64,000 bases of DNA. Source: Taklimakanibacter lacteus (GTDB taxonomy: Bacteria > Pseudomonadota > Alphaproteobacteria > Rhizobiales > Aestuariivirgaceae). The notes under the pieces are model-generated. The model was not told the origin of the DNA. It saw nothing but the letters and a program-made list of their open reading frames with translations, and did no database searches. Of this stretch, positions 49,536 to 58,705 are shown piece by piece. Location: assembly GCA_003576695.1 (NCBI GenBank), contig QOZQ01000017.1:53602-117601 (forward strand). Reading direction: 5' to 3'. The position numbers were made by a program, and so were the translations under genes. Position 1 is the stretch's first letter; each line of letters opens with the position of its first letter.

Positions 49536-50843
49536 ATGGCCGCGAACGATCTCTATCAGCGCGATGCGGCCGCCATCGGCACGTTGCAGAAGCTGCGCTT
49601 CTTCCCTTCGGCTTTGACCGGCGGTGCCGGTGTCCGGGTGACGGACCAATCCGGCCGGTCACTGCTCGATCTCTCGGCCGCCTGGGGGGCCGCGGGCCTG
49701 GGCTATGGCCACCCGGCCCTCGTCGAGGCGGTGACCAAAGCGGTGCGCAACCCGGCGGGCGCCAGCGTGCTCTCATCCGCCAATCTGCCGGCGGTAGAGC
49801 TTGCCGAAAGGCTGCTGGCGACGGCGCCCGGAATAGCGGACGCCAAGGTCTGGCTCGGCCATTCGGGGTCGGACGCCAATGAAACGATGTTCCGCGCGGT
49901 GACGGCGGCGACCGGCCGCGCGCGCATCCTCAGCTTTGCCGGCGCCTATCATGGCGGCACCGCCGCATCGATGGCGATATCGGGCCACAGCGTCCAGGCG
50001 CATGCCACGCGCCATGCGGGCCTCACCCTCATTCCCTATCCCGCAGCCTCGCGTCCATTCATGGGTGATGTGACGGGCGAGAAAGTGCTCGAGCTGGTCG
50101 ATCATCTCCTGAGGACGACATGCCCTGGCGATCAGGTCGCCGCACTCTTCATCGAGCCGATCCAGTCGGATGGCGGCATGATCGTGCCGCCGCCGGGTTT
50201 CCTGAAGCGTCTCGTCGAACTGTGCCGCCGGCATGGCATATTGATCGTCAGCGATGAGGTGAAGGTCGGCCTCGCCCGTAGTGGCGAGATGCATGCCTTC
50301 AGCCATGAAGGTTTCACGCCCGATATCATCTGCCTCGGCAAGGGTCTCGGCGGCGGCATGCCGCTCGCCGTCGCGGTGGCGCCGGCGCGCATTCTCGATT
50401 TCGCCGCTGCCTTCGCGATGCAGACCTTGCATGGCAATCCGGTTTCGGCCGCCGCCGGCATTGCCGTCCTCGATACGATCCGGCGCGATGAGCTCGCCTT
50501 GAATGCGGCAATGGTCGGCGATTATTTTTTCGCAAGCCTGCAGAAGCTCCGGCAGCGCCACGACATCATCACGGATGTGCGCGGCCGCGGTCTCGCCATT
50601 GGCATCGAGCTCTCGGCCGACCGCGCCAAACGCTATGCCGCCAAGACCGTCTATCGCGCCTTCGAGCTCGGCCTCGTTCTCTACTATGTCGGGCTCGAGT
50701 CCAATGTGCTGGAGCTGACGCCGCCGCTCATCCTGACGCGTGAGGATGTCGATGAGGCGGTCGAATTTCTCGATCGCGCGCTCAGTGACGTCGAAGCCGG
50801 TGTCGTCAGCGATGCCGATATCGCCCCCTTCGCCGGCTGGTGA
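49536..50843 (+). CDS. Class III aminotransferase of unresolved specificity
   Basis: A 435-residue PLP-dependent enzyme of the 4-aminobutyrate / acetylornithine aminotransferase group. It shows VWLGHSGSDANETMFRAV near residue 107, SFAGAYHGGTAASMAISG, the PLP-phosphate-binding FIEPIQSDGGMIVPPPGFL, ILIVSDEVKVGLARSGE and the Schiff-base lysine in CLGKGLGGGMPLAV (about residue 270). I chose the ATG at 49536 because the longer frame begins inside a palindromic repeat. It follows the ornithine aminotransferase gene in the same direction, but the repeat between them makes a common transcript doubtful. The amino donor is not determined. Confidence 0.85.
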   Translation: MAANDLYQRDAAAIGTLQKLRFFPSALTGGAGVRVTDQSGRSLLDLSAAWGAAGLGYGHPALVEAVTKAVRNPAGASVLSSANLPAVELAERLLATAPGIADAKVWLGHSGSDANETMFRAVTAATGRARILSFAGAYHGGTAASMAISGHSVQAHATRHAGLTLIPYPAASRPFMGDVTGEKVLELVDHLLRTTCPGDQVAALFIEPIQSDGGMIVPPPGFLKRLVELCRRHGILIVSDEVKVGLARSGEMHAFSHEGFTPDIICLGKGLGGGMPLAVAVAPARILDFAAAFAMQTLHGNPVSAAAGIAVLDTIRRDELALNAAMVGDYFFASLQKLRQRHDIITDVRGRGLAIGIELSADRAKRYAAKTVYRAFELGLVLYYVGLESNVLELTPPLILTREDVDEAVEFLDRALSDVEAGVVSDADIAPFAGW

Positions 50844-50864
50844 ATCATTTTCTTAAGAGTCCGA

Positions 50865-50878
50865 TTCAACCTGTTGAA
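50865..50878. terminator. Short inverted repeat between convergent genes
   Basis: TTCAAC-CT-GTTGAA lies in the 40-base gap between the aminotransferase stop (50843) and the convergent LLM oxidoreductase stop (50884), flanked by AT-rich sequence. The stem is short and AT-rich, so a terminator role is only possible. Confidence 0.25.
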
Positions 50879-50883
50879 ATGAA

Positions 50884-51882
50884 TCAGCTTTTAACCAGCG
50901 CCCGAAGCACGTCAGCGGCGATCTCGAAAGAGTGCAGCCGCGCCTGGTGATCATAGATATGGCCGGTAACCATCAGCTCATCGGCCTGCGTCAGCGCCAG
51001 GAAATTCTCGAGGCCGGTCTTGACCGTCGCGCGCGCGCCGACAAACGAATAGACGAGCGAATGATCGGCGCCCGCTCTTTCCTGCGGCGCGGCGAAGGCA
51101 TCGATGTCGTCGATCGGCGGCGGTAATTGTCCCGGTGTGCCACGCCGCAAACGTACGAAGGATTGCTGCAGTGAGGTGAAGAGCCGGCGTCCTTCGGCAT
51201 CGCTGTCGGCGGCGATGACATTGGCAGCGGCGACGACATATGGCTGGTCGAGCTGCTGCGAGGGCTGGAAGCGCTCGCGATAGATGGCAATCGCCTGGAT
51301 GAGCGCATCAGGCGCGAAATGCGAGGCGAAGGCGAAAGGCAAGCCCAGATGCGCGGCAAGCTGCGCACCGAACAGGCTTGAGCCCAGGATCCACAAAGGC
51401 ACTTTGAGTCCGGCGCCCGGCACGGCGCGGATCCTCTGGTTGGGCTCTGGATCGTCGAAATAGATCTGGAGCTCGATGACATCCTGCGGGAACTGGTCGG
51501 CGGCGGTGGCGAGGTCGCGCCGCAGGGCGCGGGCGGTCAGCATGTCGGTGCCGGGCGCCCGCCCGAGCCCCAGATCGATGCGGCCGGGATAGAGCGATTC
51601 GAGCGTGCCGAACTGCTCGGCGATGACCAGCGGCGAATGATTGGGCAGCATGATGCCGCCGGCGCCGACGCGAATGGTCCTGGTGCCGCCCGCCACATGG
51701 CCGATCACCACCGAGGTGGCAGCACTCGCAATGCCGCTCATATTGTGATGCTCGGCCAGCCAATAGCGCTTGTAGCCCCAAGCTTCCGCATGCTGGGCGA
51801 GATCGAGCGTATGACGGAACGCATCGGCGGCGCTGGCGCCTTCCGGGATGGGAGAGAGGTCGAGAAGGGAGTAGGCGATCAT
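50884..51882 (-). CDS. LLM-class flavin-dependent oxidoreductase (luciferase-like)
   Basis: A 332-residue FMN- or F420-type TIM-barrel oxidoreductase of the bacterial luciferase family. It begins [20 protein letters not shown] and shows [20 protein letters not shown] near residue 37, [20 protein letters not shown] near residue 75 and [14 protein letters not shown] near residue 105. This resembles the YhbW-type proteins found widely and singly. The substrate is unknown. The start at 51882 is the only reasonable one although the upstream region lacks a strong ribosome binding site. It is divergent from the FGGY kinase gene with 163 bases between starts. Confidence 0.88.
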   Translation of the reverse strand: MIAYSLLDLSPIPEGASAADAFRHTLDLAQHAEAWGYKRYWLAEHHNMSGIASAATSVVIGHVAGGTRTIRVGAGGIMLPNHSPLVIAEQFGTLESLYPGRIDLGLGRAPGTDMLTARALRRDLATAADQFPQDVIELQIYFDDPEPNQRIRAVPGAGLKVPLWILGSSLFGAQLAAHLGLPFAFASHFAPDALIQAIAIYRERFQPSQQLDQPYVVAAANVIAADSDAEGRRLFTSLQQSFVRLRRGTPGQLPPPIDDIDAFAAPQERAGADHSLVYSFVGARATVKTGLENFLALTQADELMVTGHIYDHQARLHSFEIAADVLRALVKS

Positions 51883-52045
51883 GCGGGGACCTGGGGCGGC
51901 GGCGGGAAAGGCAAAAATGGGGGCTCGGCCTTCGATCTGCAATGCCGCTCCCGCATAGCTGATGCCGCCAGGGGTTTTGCTTTGGCGGCCGACATGGCAA
52001 GGTGCCGGCCCCGCATAAGCCCCGAAGAGCCTTCCCGAGTCTATC

Positions 52046-53548
52046 ATGCCCGCGCCGCGCGAGATCATCCTTGGCATCGATCAGGGGACGACCAACACCA
52101 AGGTGCTGGCGATCGACAGGCAGGGGCGCGTGCTCGGCGAGGCGAGCCGTCCTATCGCCACCACATCGCCCGCACCCGGTTTTGTCGAGCAGGATGCGGC
52201 CCTCATGCTGGCCAATGTGCTGGCGGCGGTCCGCGAGCTGTTCGATCGGCTGGCGCTGAAGCCGGGCGAGATCGTCTCGCTCGGCATTGCCAACCAGACC
52301 GAGACCCTGGTGGTGTGGGACCGCGCGACAAACGCGCCGGTCATGCCCGCCATCGTCTGGCAGTGCCGCCGCGGGGCGGAGGAGCTGCAGCCATTGACGA
52401 GCGACGATACGCGTCAACTCGTCAGGAAGCGCACCGGACTCGATCTCGACCCCACCTTCACCGCGGCGAAGCTTCTCTGGCTCACCCGTCATCGCCCCGA
52501 AATCGCGCAGGGCCTGCGCGACGGGCGGCTGCGCTGGGGCACGGTCGACTCCTGGCTGATCTCGGCGCTGACCGAAGGCCAGACCTATGCGACCGAGCCC
52601 GGCAATGCCTCGCGCACCATGCTGTTCGATATCGAACGGTTGAGCTGGGACCAGGAGCTCGGCACCTTGTTCGGGCTCGACCTTGCGGCATTTCCGGAAC
52701 TGCGCCGCTCCGATGCGAAATTCGGCGCGACCAGCGAGCGGTTGCTCGACGCCCGTATTCCGATCACCGGCGTGCTGGGCGACCAGCAGGCGGCCCTCTT
52801 CGGCCATGGCTGCTACAATGAGCGCGAACTCAAGGTCACCTATGGCACCGGCGCCTTCCTGTGGATGAATGCCGGCCACACACCACCGCCGGCAGCGGGT
52901 GACGGGATCATCAGGACCATTGCCTGGCAGCTCGACAGGCCGAGCTATGCCTATGAAGGCTTCGTGATGTATGCCGGCAGGATCCTCGATTGGCTGAGCG
53001 AACGCCTCGGGCTCGAAGGCCGCGGCGCCGCTGTCGCCGCTCAAGCGGAGAAAGCGGGATCGAATGCCGGCGTGCTGCTGATCCCGGCCTTCCAGGGACT
53101 TGCCTCGCCCTGGTGGCAGCCCGATCTGCGCGCCGCACTTCTGGGACTGAGCGAGGCCACCAGCCAGGGCCATATCACCCATGCCGGGCTCGAGGCGATC
53201 TGCTACCAGATCCGCGCCGTGCTGGAGGGGATCGCGGGCAGGAGCAAGCTCCCTCTGGTGAAGGTCGATGGCGGCGTGACCCGCTCGCGCTACTTCACCG
53301 CGATGCAGGCGAGCGTGCTGGGCGTGCCGCTCGCGGTATCGGCCACGGACGCCATGACGCCTTTCGGTGCCGCCCTGATGGCGGGACTGGGGGCGGGATG
53401 CTGGACGTCGCTCGATGAATTGCGCGCTCTGCCGCGCGCAAGCGCGATCGTGGAGCCCGACGCGTCGAAGCCTTATGAGACCTCCTATGGCGAGTGGACG
53501 AAGGCGGTCGAATTCCTCATTGCCTCCTATGGCCGAAAGAAAGACTGA
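52046..53548 (+). CDS. FGGY-family carbohydrate kinase, glycerol kinase-like
   Basis: A 500-residue sugar/polyol kinase. The N-terminal phosphate-binding motif is [16 protein letters not shown] (residues 9-24), followed by [46 protein letters not shown] and the adenosine-side motif [15 protein letters not shown] near residue 270. The overall order matches GlpK, but positions that in GlpK read NQRET and WQDRR are NQTET and WQCRR here, so the substrate may not be glycerol. The adjacent glpD supports a glycerol-3-phosphate link. No glycerol facilitator or regulator lies next to it. Confidence 0.85.
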   Translation: MPAPREIILGIDQGTTNTKVLAIDRQGRVLGEASRPIATTSPAPGFVEQDAALMLANVLAAVRELFDRLALKPGEIVSLGIANQTETLVVWDRATNAPVMPAIVWQCRRGAEELQPLTSDDTRQLVRKRTGLDLDPTFTAAKLLWLTRHRPEIAQGLRDGRLRWGTVDSWLISALTEGQTYATEPGNASRTMLFDIERLSWDQELGTLFGLDLAAFPELRRSDAKFGATSERLLDARIPITGVLGDQQAALFGHGCYNERELKVTYGTGAFLWMNAGHTPPPAAGDGIIRTIAWQLDRPSYAYEGFVMYAGRILDWLSERLGLEGRGAAVAAQAEKAGSNAGVLLIPAFQGLASPWWQPDLRAALLGLSEATSQGHITHAGLEAICYQIRAVLEGIAGRSKLPLVKVDGGVTRSRYFTAMQASVLGVPLAVSATDAMTPFGAALMAGLGAGCWTSLDELRALPRASAIVEPDASKPYETSYGEWTKAVEFLIASYGRKKD

Positions 53549-53559
53549 AGCCGGACCAC

Positions 53560-55080
53560 ATGACGGAAAAAATCTACGATCTCCTGGTGATCGGCGGCGG
53601 CATCAACGGTGCGGCGATCGCCTGCGACGCGGCGGGCCGCGGCCTTGCGGTGGCTTTGTGCGAAATGCAGGATTTCGCCGAGGGCACATCGTCGCGGTCA
53701 TCGAAGCTCATCCATGGTGGCCTGCGCTATCTCGAGACCTATGATTTCAAGCTGGTGCGCGATGCCTTGATCGAGCGCGAGATCCTGATGCGCCGCACGC
53801 CGCATCTCGTCTGGCCGCTGCGTCTCGTCCTGCCCTATGTCGCAAGCCAGCGGCCGCGCTGGATGATCCGCCTCGGTCTGTTGTTCTATGACTATCTCGC
53901 CAGCCGCAAGGTGCTGCGCCGCTCCGAGGCCATCGACTTGCATCGGCATGCGGCCGGTGAGGCGCTGAAGCCAAGCTATCGCCATGCTTTCGTCTATTCC
54001 GATTGCCGCGGCGATGATGCCCGCCTGGTGATCGCCAACCTGCTGGGCGCCGAGCGCAGTGGCGCCGACATACTGGCGCGGCATCGTTTCGTGAAAGCCG
54101 AGCGCGCCGGCGATCTGTGGCGTATCACGCTCGAAAAAGACAATAGGGCAGTGGTCGAGGTGAAGGCGCGTGCGCTGGTCAACACTGCAGGCCCCTGGGT
54201 CATCGATGTGGCGGAGAAGATGAAGATTGCGGTCGGCCGCAAGCTTCGCCTGGTGCGCGGCAGCCACATCGTGGTGCCGCGCCAATGGGAGGGCGAGCAT
54301 GGCTATTTCTTGCAGACGGGCGACGGCCGGCTGATGGAGGCCTTTCCCTATGAGCGCGACTTCACCTCGATCGGCACGACCGATGAGCCCTGGGAGGATG
54401 CACCGGAAAAAGTCACGATCTCCGACAAGGAGATCGACTACATGCTGGCCGAGGTGAATGCGTTCCTGAAGAAGCCGGTGACGCGCGCCGACATCGTCTG
54501 GAGCTATTCGGGCGTGCGCCCGCTGTTCGAGACGGGCGGCGGACGCGACGGCGATCTCAAGACGCTGACGCGCGATTATGCCTTCGAGATCGACCATGCG
54601 GCCGGGAAGGCGCCTGTCCTGACCGTGCTCGGAGGCAAGCTCACCACGCATCGCCGACTTGCGGAACATGCAATGCAGAAGCTGTGCGCGATCATGCCCT
54701 GGCCGGCCGAGAGCAGCTCACGCGAGGACATATTGCCAGGTGGCGATTTTGGCGCGGGCGGCATCGAAGCCTATCGCCGGACGCTCCGATCGCGCTTCCC
54801 TTTTCTGCCGGAAATGCAGGCGGATCGCTATGTCCGGCTCTATGGCACGCGCAGCGATGACCTGCTGGCCGGCGCTCGGAGCCTTGCCGATCTGGGCCGG
54901 CATATGGGCGCCGATCTCTATCAGCGGGAAGTCGATTTCCTCATGGACACCGAATGGGCGCGGGGTGTCGAGGACATCATCTGGCGGCGCAGCAAGCTGG
55001 GCCTCAGATTGTCGCCGGTTGAGATCGGCGGGCTTGCCTCCTATGTGAAGGTGAAGACCCCGCCTGACATTCCCTCCTGA
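53560..55080 (+). CDS. glpD: Aerobic glycerol-3-phosphate dehydrogenase
   Basis: A 506-residue membrane-associated FAD enzyme oxidising sn-glycerol-3-phosphate to dihydroxyacetone phosphate and reducing ubiquinone. The N-terminal FAD motif is LLVIGGGINGAAIACDAAGR (residues 7-26), followed by the family signature FAEGTSSRSSKLIHGGLRYL. Central segments RGSHIVVPRQWEGEHGYFLQ and SIGTTDEPWE, and the C-terminal DAO_C region complete it. The ATG at 53560 begins the family N-terminus. It follows the FGGY kinase gene by 11 bases, so they are almost certainly co-transcribed. Confidence 0.95.
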   Translation: MTEKIYDLLVIGGGINGAAIACDAAGRGLAVALCEMQDFAEGTSSRSSKLIHGGLRYLETYDFKLVRDALIEREILMRRTPHLVWPLRLVLPYVASQRPRWMIRLGLLFYDYLASRKVLRRSEAIDLHRHAAGEALKPSYRHAFVYSDCRGDDARLVIANLLGAERSGADILARHRFVKAERAGDLWRITLEKDNRAVVEVKARALVNTAGPWVIDVAEKMKIAVGRKLRLVRGSHIVVPRQWEGEHGYFLQTGDGRLMEAFPYERDFTSIGTTDEPWEDAPEKVTISDKEIDYMLAEVNAFLKKPVTRADIVWSYSGVRPLFETGGGRDGDLKTLTRDYAFEIDHAAGKAPVLTVLGGKLTTHRRLAEHAMQKLCAIMPWPAESSSREDILPGGDFGAGGIEAYRRTLRSRFPFLPEMQADRYVRLYGTRSDDLLAGARSLADLGRHMGADLYQREVDFLMDTEWARGVEDIIWRRSKLGLRLSPVEIGGLASYVKVKTPPDIPS

Positions 55081-55107
55081 TCCCTCCAACTCTCGGAAGA
55101 GCTTGCC

Positions 55108-55812
55108 ATGATCGACCTCTATTACTGGACGACGCCCAACGGCCACAAGATCACGATGTTCCTGGAGGAGGCGGGGCTTGCCTATCGCATCATCCCGATC
55201 GATATCGGCAAGGGCGACCAGTTCAAGCGCGATTTCCTTGCCGTGTCGCCCAATAACCGCATTCCTGCGATCGTCGATACGAAGCCGGCCTCCGGATCGA
55301 AACCGATCTCGCTGTTCGAGTCGGGCGCCATCCTGCTCTATCTCGCCGAGAAGACCGGCAAGTTCATTCCCGCCGATCTCGCCGGCCGTGCCGAGGTGCT
55401 GCAATGGCTGTTCTGGCAGATGGGCGGCATCGGGCCCATGGCCGGCCAGAATCATCACTTCCGCAACTATGCGCCGGAAAAGATCCCTTATGCGATCGAG
55501 CGCTATGTGAAGGAGACGAACCGTCTCTATGGCGTGCTGAACAAAAGGCTCGCCGATCGTCCTTTCGTCGCCGGCAAGGATTATTCGATCGCCGACATGG
55601 CCATCTATCCCTGGACTGTTTCCTGGGAGCGCCAGGGCCAGAATCTCGACGACTTCCCGCATATGAAGCGCTGGTTCGAGGCCATCCGCGCCCGCCCGGC
55701 GACGATTGCCGCCTATGCCCAGGTTCAGAAGATCAATCCGCAATCCGGCCGGCCGATGACGGATGAGGAAAAGAAGGTTCTGTTCGGCCAGACCGCCGCG
55801 GTGGTGAGGTAG
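55108..55812 (+). CDS. Glutathione S-transferase, YfcG/Nu-class-like
   Basis: A 234-residue protein with an N-terminal thioredoxin-fold domain (DLYYWTTPNGHKITMFLEEA; PNNRIPAIVD with the cis-Pro; ESGAILLYLAEKTGKF for gamma-glutamyl binding) and an all-helical C-terminal domain ending in the N-capping region FVAGKDYSIADMAIYPW. The TxxNGxK pattern near residue 8 is that of YfcG-type disulfide-bond oxidoreductases. It lies 27 bases after glpD in the same direction; a functional link is not evident. Confidence 0.9.
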   Translation: MIDLYYWTTPNGHKITMFLEEAGLAYRIIPIDIGKGDQFKRDFLAVSPNNRIPAIVDTKPASGSKPISLFESGAILLYLAEKTGKFIPADLAGRAEVLQWLFWQMGGIGPMAGQNHHFRNYAPEKIPYAIERYVKETNRLYGVLNKRLADRPFVAGKDYSIADMAIYPWTVSWERQGQNLDDFPHMKRWFEAIRARPATIAAYAQVQKINPQSGRPMTDEEKKVLFGQTAAVVR

Positions 55813-55874
55813 CTGCTCACCTTATCCCGACGAATGCCGATATCATGTGCACACATCTCGCGGGTGGGCCTTCC

Positions 55875-56028
55875 ACCCTCGCCCCGCTTTAGCGGGGAGA
55901 GGGTAGGGGCCCGCCGCGCAGCGGCGGGAAGGGTGAGGGGCCTGCGTGCAATTTTCATACAGGCCCCTCACCCTCCCATTGCTGCGCAATGGGTCCCTCC
56001 CTCTCCACGCTGAAGCGGGGCGAGGGTA
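55875..56028. repeat. Dispersed palindromic intergenic repeat, copy C
   Basis: The shortest and cleanest copy. The outer arms run from ACCCTCGCCCCGCTTTAGCG to AAGCGGGGCGAGGGTA; the inner halves contain CGCCGCGCAGCGGCGGGA and CCATTGCTGCGCAATGG. It lies between the convergent glutathione S-transferase and ABC-2 permease genes and may terminate both. Confidence 0.85.
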
Positions 56029-56036
56029 GGTCGTGT

Positions 56037-57143
56037 TCATTCCAGTCGGCTGCGGAACAGCCACGCGGCCGCGCTCAGCGTGCCGAGCGCGATGAGAGCC
56101 AGCGGCACTGTGTTGTGGACGACTTCGCTCAAGGGTATGTCCTTGAGGAACACGCCCTTCACCACGACCAGGAAATAGCGCAGCGGATTGACGAGCGTCA
56201 CCGGTTGCAGCCAGGCGGGCATGTTCTCGATCGGTGTGGCGAAGCCCGACAGCAGCACTGCCGGCACCATGAAGACGAAGGCGCCCAGAATGGCCTGCTG
56301 CTGCGTCAGCGACAGCGATGAGATGAAAAGGCCGATGCCGACCACGGAAGCCAGGTAGAAGACGGCGCTGCCATAGAGCAGGAAAAGCGAGCCGCGCAGC
56401 GGTATGCCGAAAATGAAGACGGCGGCCAGCACGTAAAGCGTGATGTGGAAGAGGCCGATCATCATCGGCGGCGTCAGCTTGCCGATGAGGATCTCATGCG
56501 TCCTGAGCGGGGAGACCATCAGCTGGTCGAAAGTGCCGAGCTCGCGCTCGCGCGCCACCGACAGAGCGGTGACGATGAGGCCGATCAGCAGCGCGATAAT
56601 GGCGACGAGGCTCGGCACGGTGAACCAGATGAAGGTGAGATTGGGATTGAACCAGTAGCGCGGCACCACGCTGACGGCGGCCGCCCGCTCGCGCGCCGTG
56701 CTCAGATCGGCGGCGAGCGATGCGATGATCTGGGTCAGGTAGCCGGAGACGATCTGGGCGCCATTCGACCGCCGCCCGTCGAGGATGATCTGCACATCGC
56801 CCGAGCGGCGCGCCTCGAGGTCGCGCGAGAATGTGGGGCCGATCTGCACCGCGGCGATGACTTCCTGGCGGTCGATCAGCTCATGCAAGGTCCTTTCGTC
56901 ATCGGTGCGCACCAGCCGCCGGAAAGTGGGCGCCCCGTCGATGCGCTGGATGAGCTCGTGGCCCCATTTGCCGCTGTCGCGGTTGAGGATCACGATATCG
57001 GCATTCTTCACCTCGAGCGTCGCCGCATAGGAGAAGACGAGGAGTTGCAGGATAGGGGGAACGATGATCACGGTGCGCCCGCGCGGATCGCGCAGGATCG
57101 CCAGCAGTTCCTTGATGATGAGCGCCGTGAGCCTTTGCCACAT
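56037..57143 (-). CDS. ABC-2 type exporter permease, YbhR-like
   Basis: A 368-residue inner-membrane protein with an N-terminal membrane helix (about residue 20-40), a periplasmic domain of about 130 residues and five C-terminal helices. It contains the ABC-2 signature ERELGTFDQLMVSPLRTHEI near residue 220. It starts one base after the stop of the first permease gene. It is expected to dimerise with the companion permease as the membrane part of a YbhGFSR-type efflux system for lipophilic or toxic compounds. Confidence 0.9.
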   Translation of the reverse strand: MWQRLTALIIKELLAILRDPRGRTVIIVPPILQLLVFSYAATLEVKNADIVILNRDSGKWGHELIQRIDGAPTFRRLVRTDDERTLHELIDRQEVIAAVQIGPTFSRDLEARRSGDVQIILDGRRSNGAQIVSGYLTQIIASLAADLSTARERAAAVSVVPRYWFNPNLTFIWFTVPSLVAIIALLIGLIVTALSVARERELGTFDQLMVSPLRTHEILIGKLTPPMMIGLFHITLYVLAAVFIFGIPLRGSLFLLYGSAVFYLASVVGIGLFISSLSLTQQQAILGAFVFMVPAVLLSGFATPIENMPAWLQPVTLVNPLRYFLVVVKGVFLKDIPLSEVVHNTVPLALIALGTLSAAAWLFRSRLE

Positions 57144-57144
57144 G

Positions 57145-58287
57145 TCAGGCGAGCCTCTTGACGGTGCTGCGCGCCGCAAGCCCGAGGAACACCAGGCCGG
57201 CGAGCAGCAATATGGCGATGTTCTTGAGGAAGAGCGGCCAGATGTCGCCGGCAAGGAACACGGTCTGCAGGCTCGGGATCAGATAGCGCGCCGGCACGAT
57301 CAGGCTGATCCATTGGATGATGACCGGCATCGAGCCGATCTCGAACAGGAAGCCCGAGAGGAGGAAGGCCGGCAGGAAGGCGGACAGGAGGGCAAGCTGC
57401 GAGGCCAGGAACTGATTCTTGGTCGCGGCCGAGATCAGGAGCCCCTGGCCCAGCGCCGGCAGCAGGAAGGCGGCCGAGATCGCATAAAGCGCCACAAGCG
57501 AGCCACGGAACGGCACGCCGAAGAGAAACACGGCGACGAGCACGCACAAGGTCATCGACGCCATGGCCAGGATAAAATAGGGGATGATCTTGCCGGCCAG
57601 CAGCTCGAGCGCGGTGACGGGCGTCGCCATCATCGCCTCCATCGTGCCGCGTTCCCATTCGCGCGCGACCACGAGGGCGGTGAGCAAGGTGCCGATCAGC
57701 GTCATCACGATGGCGATCGAGCCCGGCACCAGGAAAAAGCGGCTGGTCAGCTCGGGATTGAACCAGAAGCGCTGCTCCACCGTGATGCCGGCGGTCTCGC
57801 GCGGCGTCTCGCTGGCTCGCTGCCGCATCCAGGTCGCGACCACGCCTTGCGCATAGCTCTGCACGAAATTGGCGGTGTTGGGATCGGTGCCGTCGACGAT
57901 GACCTGCACTTGCGGGTTGTTGTGCGCGGCGAAATCGGTTGCGAAGGTCGCCGGGATGACGACGATGCCGCGCACATCGCCGACGACCAGCGCGTCCTCG
58001 AATTCGCGCCGGTCGCGCCCCTGCCTGACCTCGAAATAGCGCGAGCCTGCGAAGCTCGCGGCGAGATCCTGGGTCAGCGGCGTCATCACCTCGACGGCGA
58101 CGCCGATGCGGGTGCGGTTGGCATCGAGCGAGACGCCGTAGCCGAACAGGAACAGGAGGATGAGCGGCAGGACGAAAGCGATGAGGATGCTGCTCGGGTC
58201 GCGGATGACCTGATAGGTCTCCTTGCGCACCAGGGCGGCGAGACGGCGGGCACGGTTGGAGCCTTTGTTTCCTTGATGCGAACTCAT
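57145..58287 (-). CDS. ABC-2 type exporter permease, YbhS-like
   Basis: A 380-residue inner-membrane permease similar in plan to the next gene. It has an N-terminal helix near residue 30-47 (SILIAFVLPLILLFLFGYGV), a periplasmic domain, and five C-terminal helices including the ABC-2 motif EWERGTMEAMMATPVTALEL near residue 215. It is separated from the upstream ATPase gene of the same operon by 418 bases of palindromic repeats, in contrast to the tight spacing elsewhere in the operon. Confidence 0.9.
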   Translation of the reverse strand: MSSHQGNKGSNRARRLAALVRKETYQVIRDPSSILIAFVLPLILLFLFGYGVSLDANRTRIGVAVEVMTPLTQDLAASFAGSRYFEVRQGRDRREFEDALVVGDVRGIVVIPATFATDFAAHNNPQVQVIVDGTDPNTANFVQSYAQGVVATWMRQRASETPRETAGITVEQRFWFNPELTSRFFLVPGSIAIVMTLIGTLLTALVVAREWERGTMEAMMATPVTALELLAGKIIPYFILAMASMTLCVLVAVFLFGVPFRGSLVALYAISAAFLLPALGQGLLISAATKNQFLASQLALLSAFLPAFLLSGFLFEIGSMPVIIQWISLIVPARYLIPSLQTVFLAGDIWPLFLKNIAILLLAGLVFLGLAARSTVKRLA

Positions 58288-58307
58288 CTGCCGCTTTTCC
58301 CGACAAT

Positions 58308-58678
58308 CCCCTCTCCCCCCACGGGGGTTAGGGGCATAGGCGCTAGGTTAAGTGACGTGCGCCGATTCTCCCTCCACCGCCGACCTTGCTCCGCCGAAGC
58401 GAAGCCTCGGCTTCGCGAAGGCGAGAGGCGGGGAGGGTGGCGCGCGGAACGCGCGACGGGTGGGGTGTCTATGCGAGGAAGATCTATCAAGCAAAATATC
58501 TGCGAGTGGTTCAAACCAGGTGTTGGACACTTGTCGACGGAGAGACCCCACCCGTCCGCCCTGCGGGCGGCCACCCTCCCCGCGCTTCGCGCGGCGGAGG
58601 GAGATTGTGCGCGTTCTCCCTCGCCCTCCCAATGCTCCGCATTGGGCCCCTCCCTCTCCTCCGATGGGGGCGAGGGTA
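58308..58678. repeat. Composite repeat: one palindromic element nested inside another
   Basis: Outer flanks (CCCTCTCCCCCC...TTAGGGGCAT at 58308-58337, and CCCTCCCAATGCTCCGCATTGG to GGGCGAGGGTA at 58624-58678) resemble the two ends of the element at 2464, 13642 and 55875. Between them lies a different inverted repeat, with left arm 58365-58470 (TCTCCCTCCACCGCC...CGACGGGTGGGGTGTC) and right arm 58541-58604 (GACCCCACCCGTCCGCC...GCGGAGGGAGA). It fills the 418-base gap inside the exporter operon; no gene is evident in it. Confidence 0.65.
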
Positions 58679-58705
58679 TTGGCGCATGCGTACTAGCTCT
58701 CGTTC

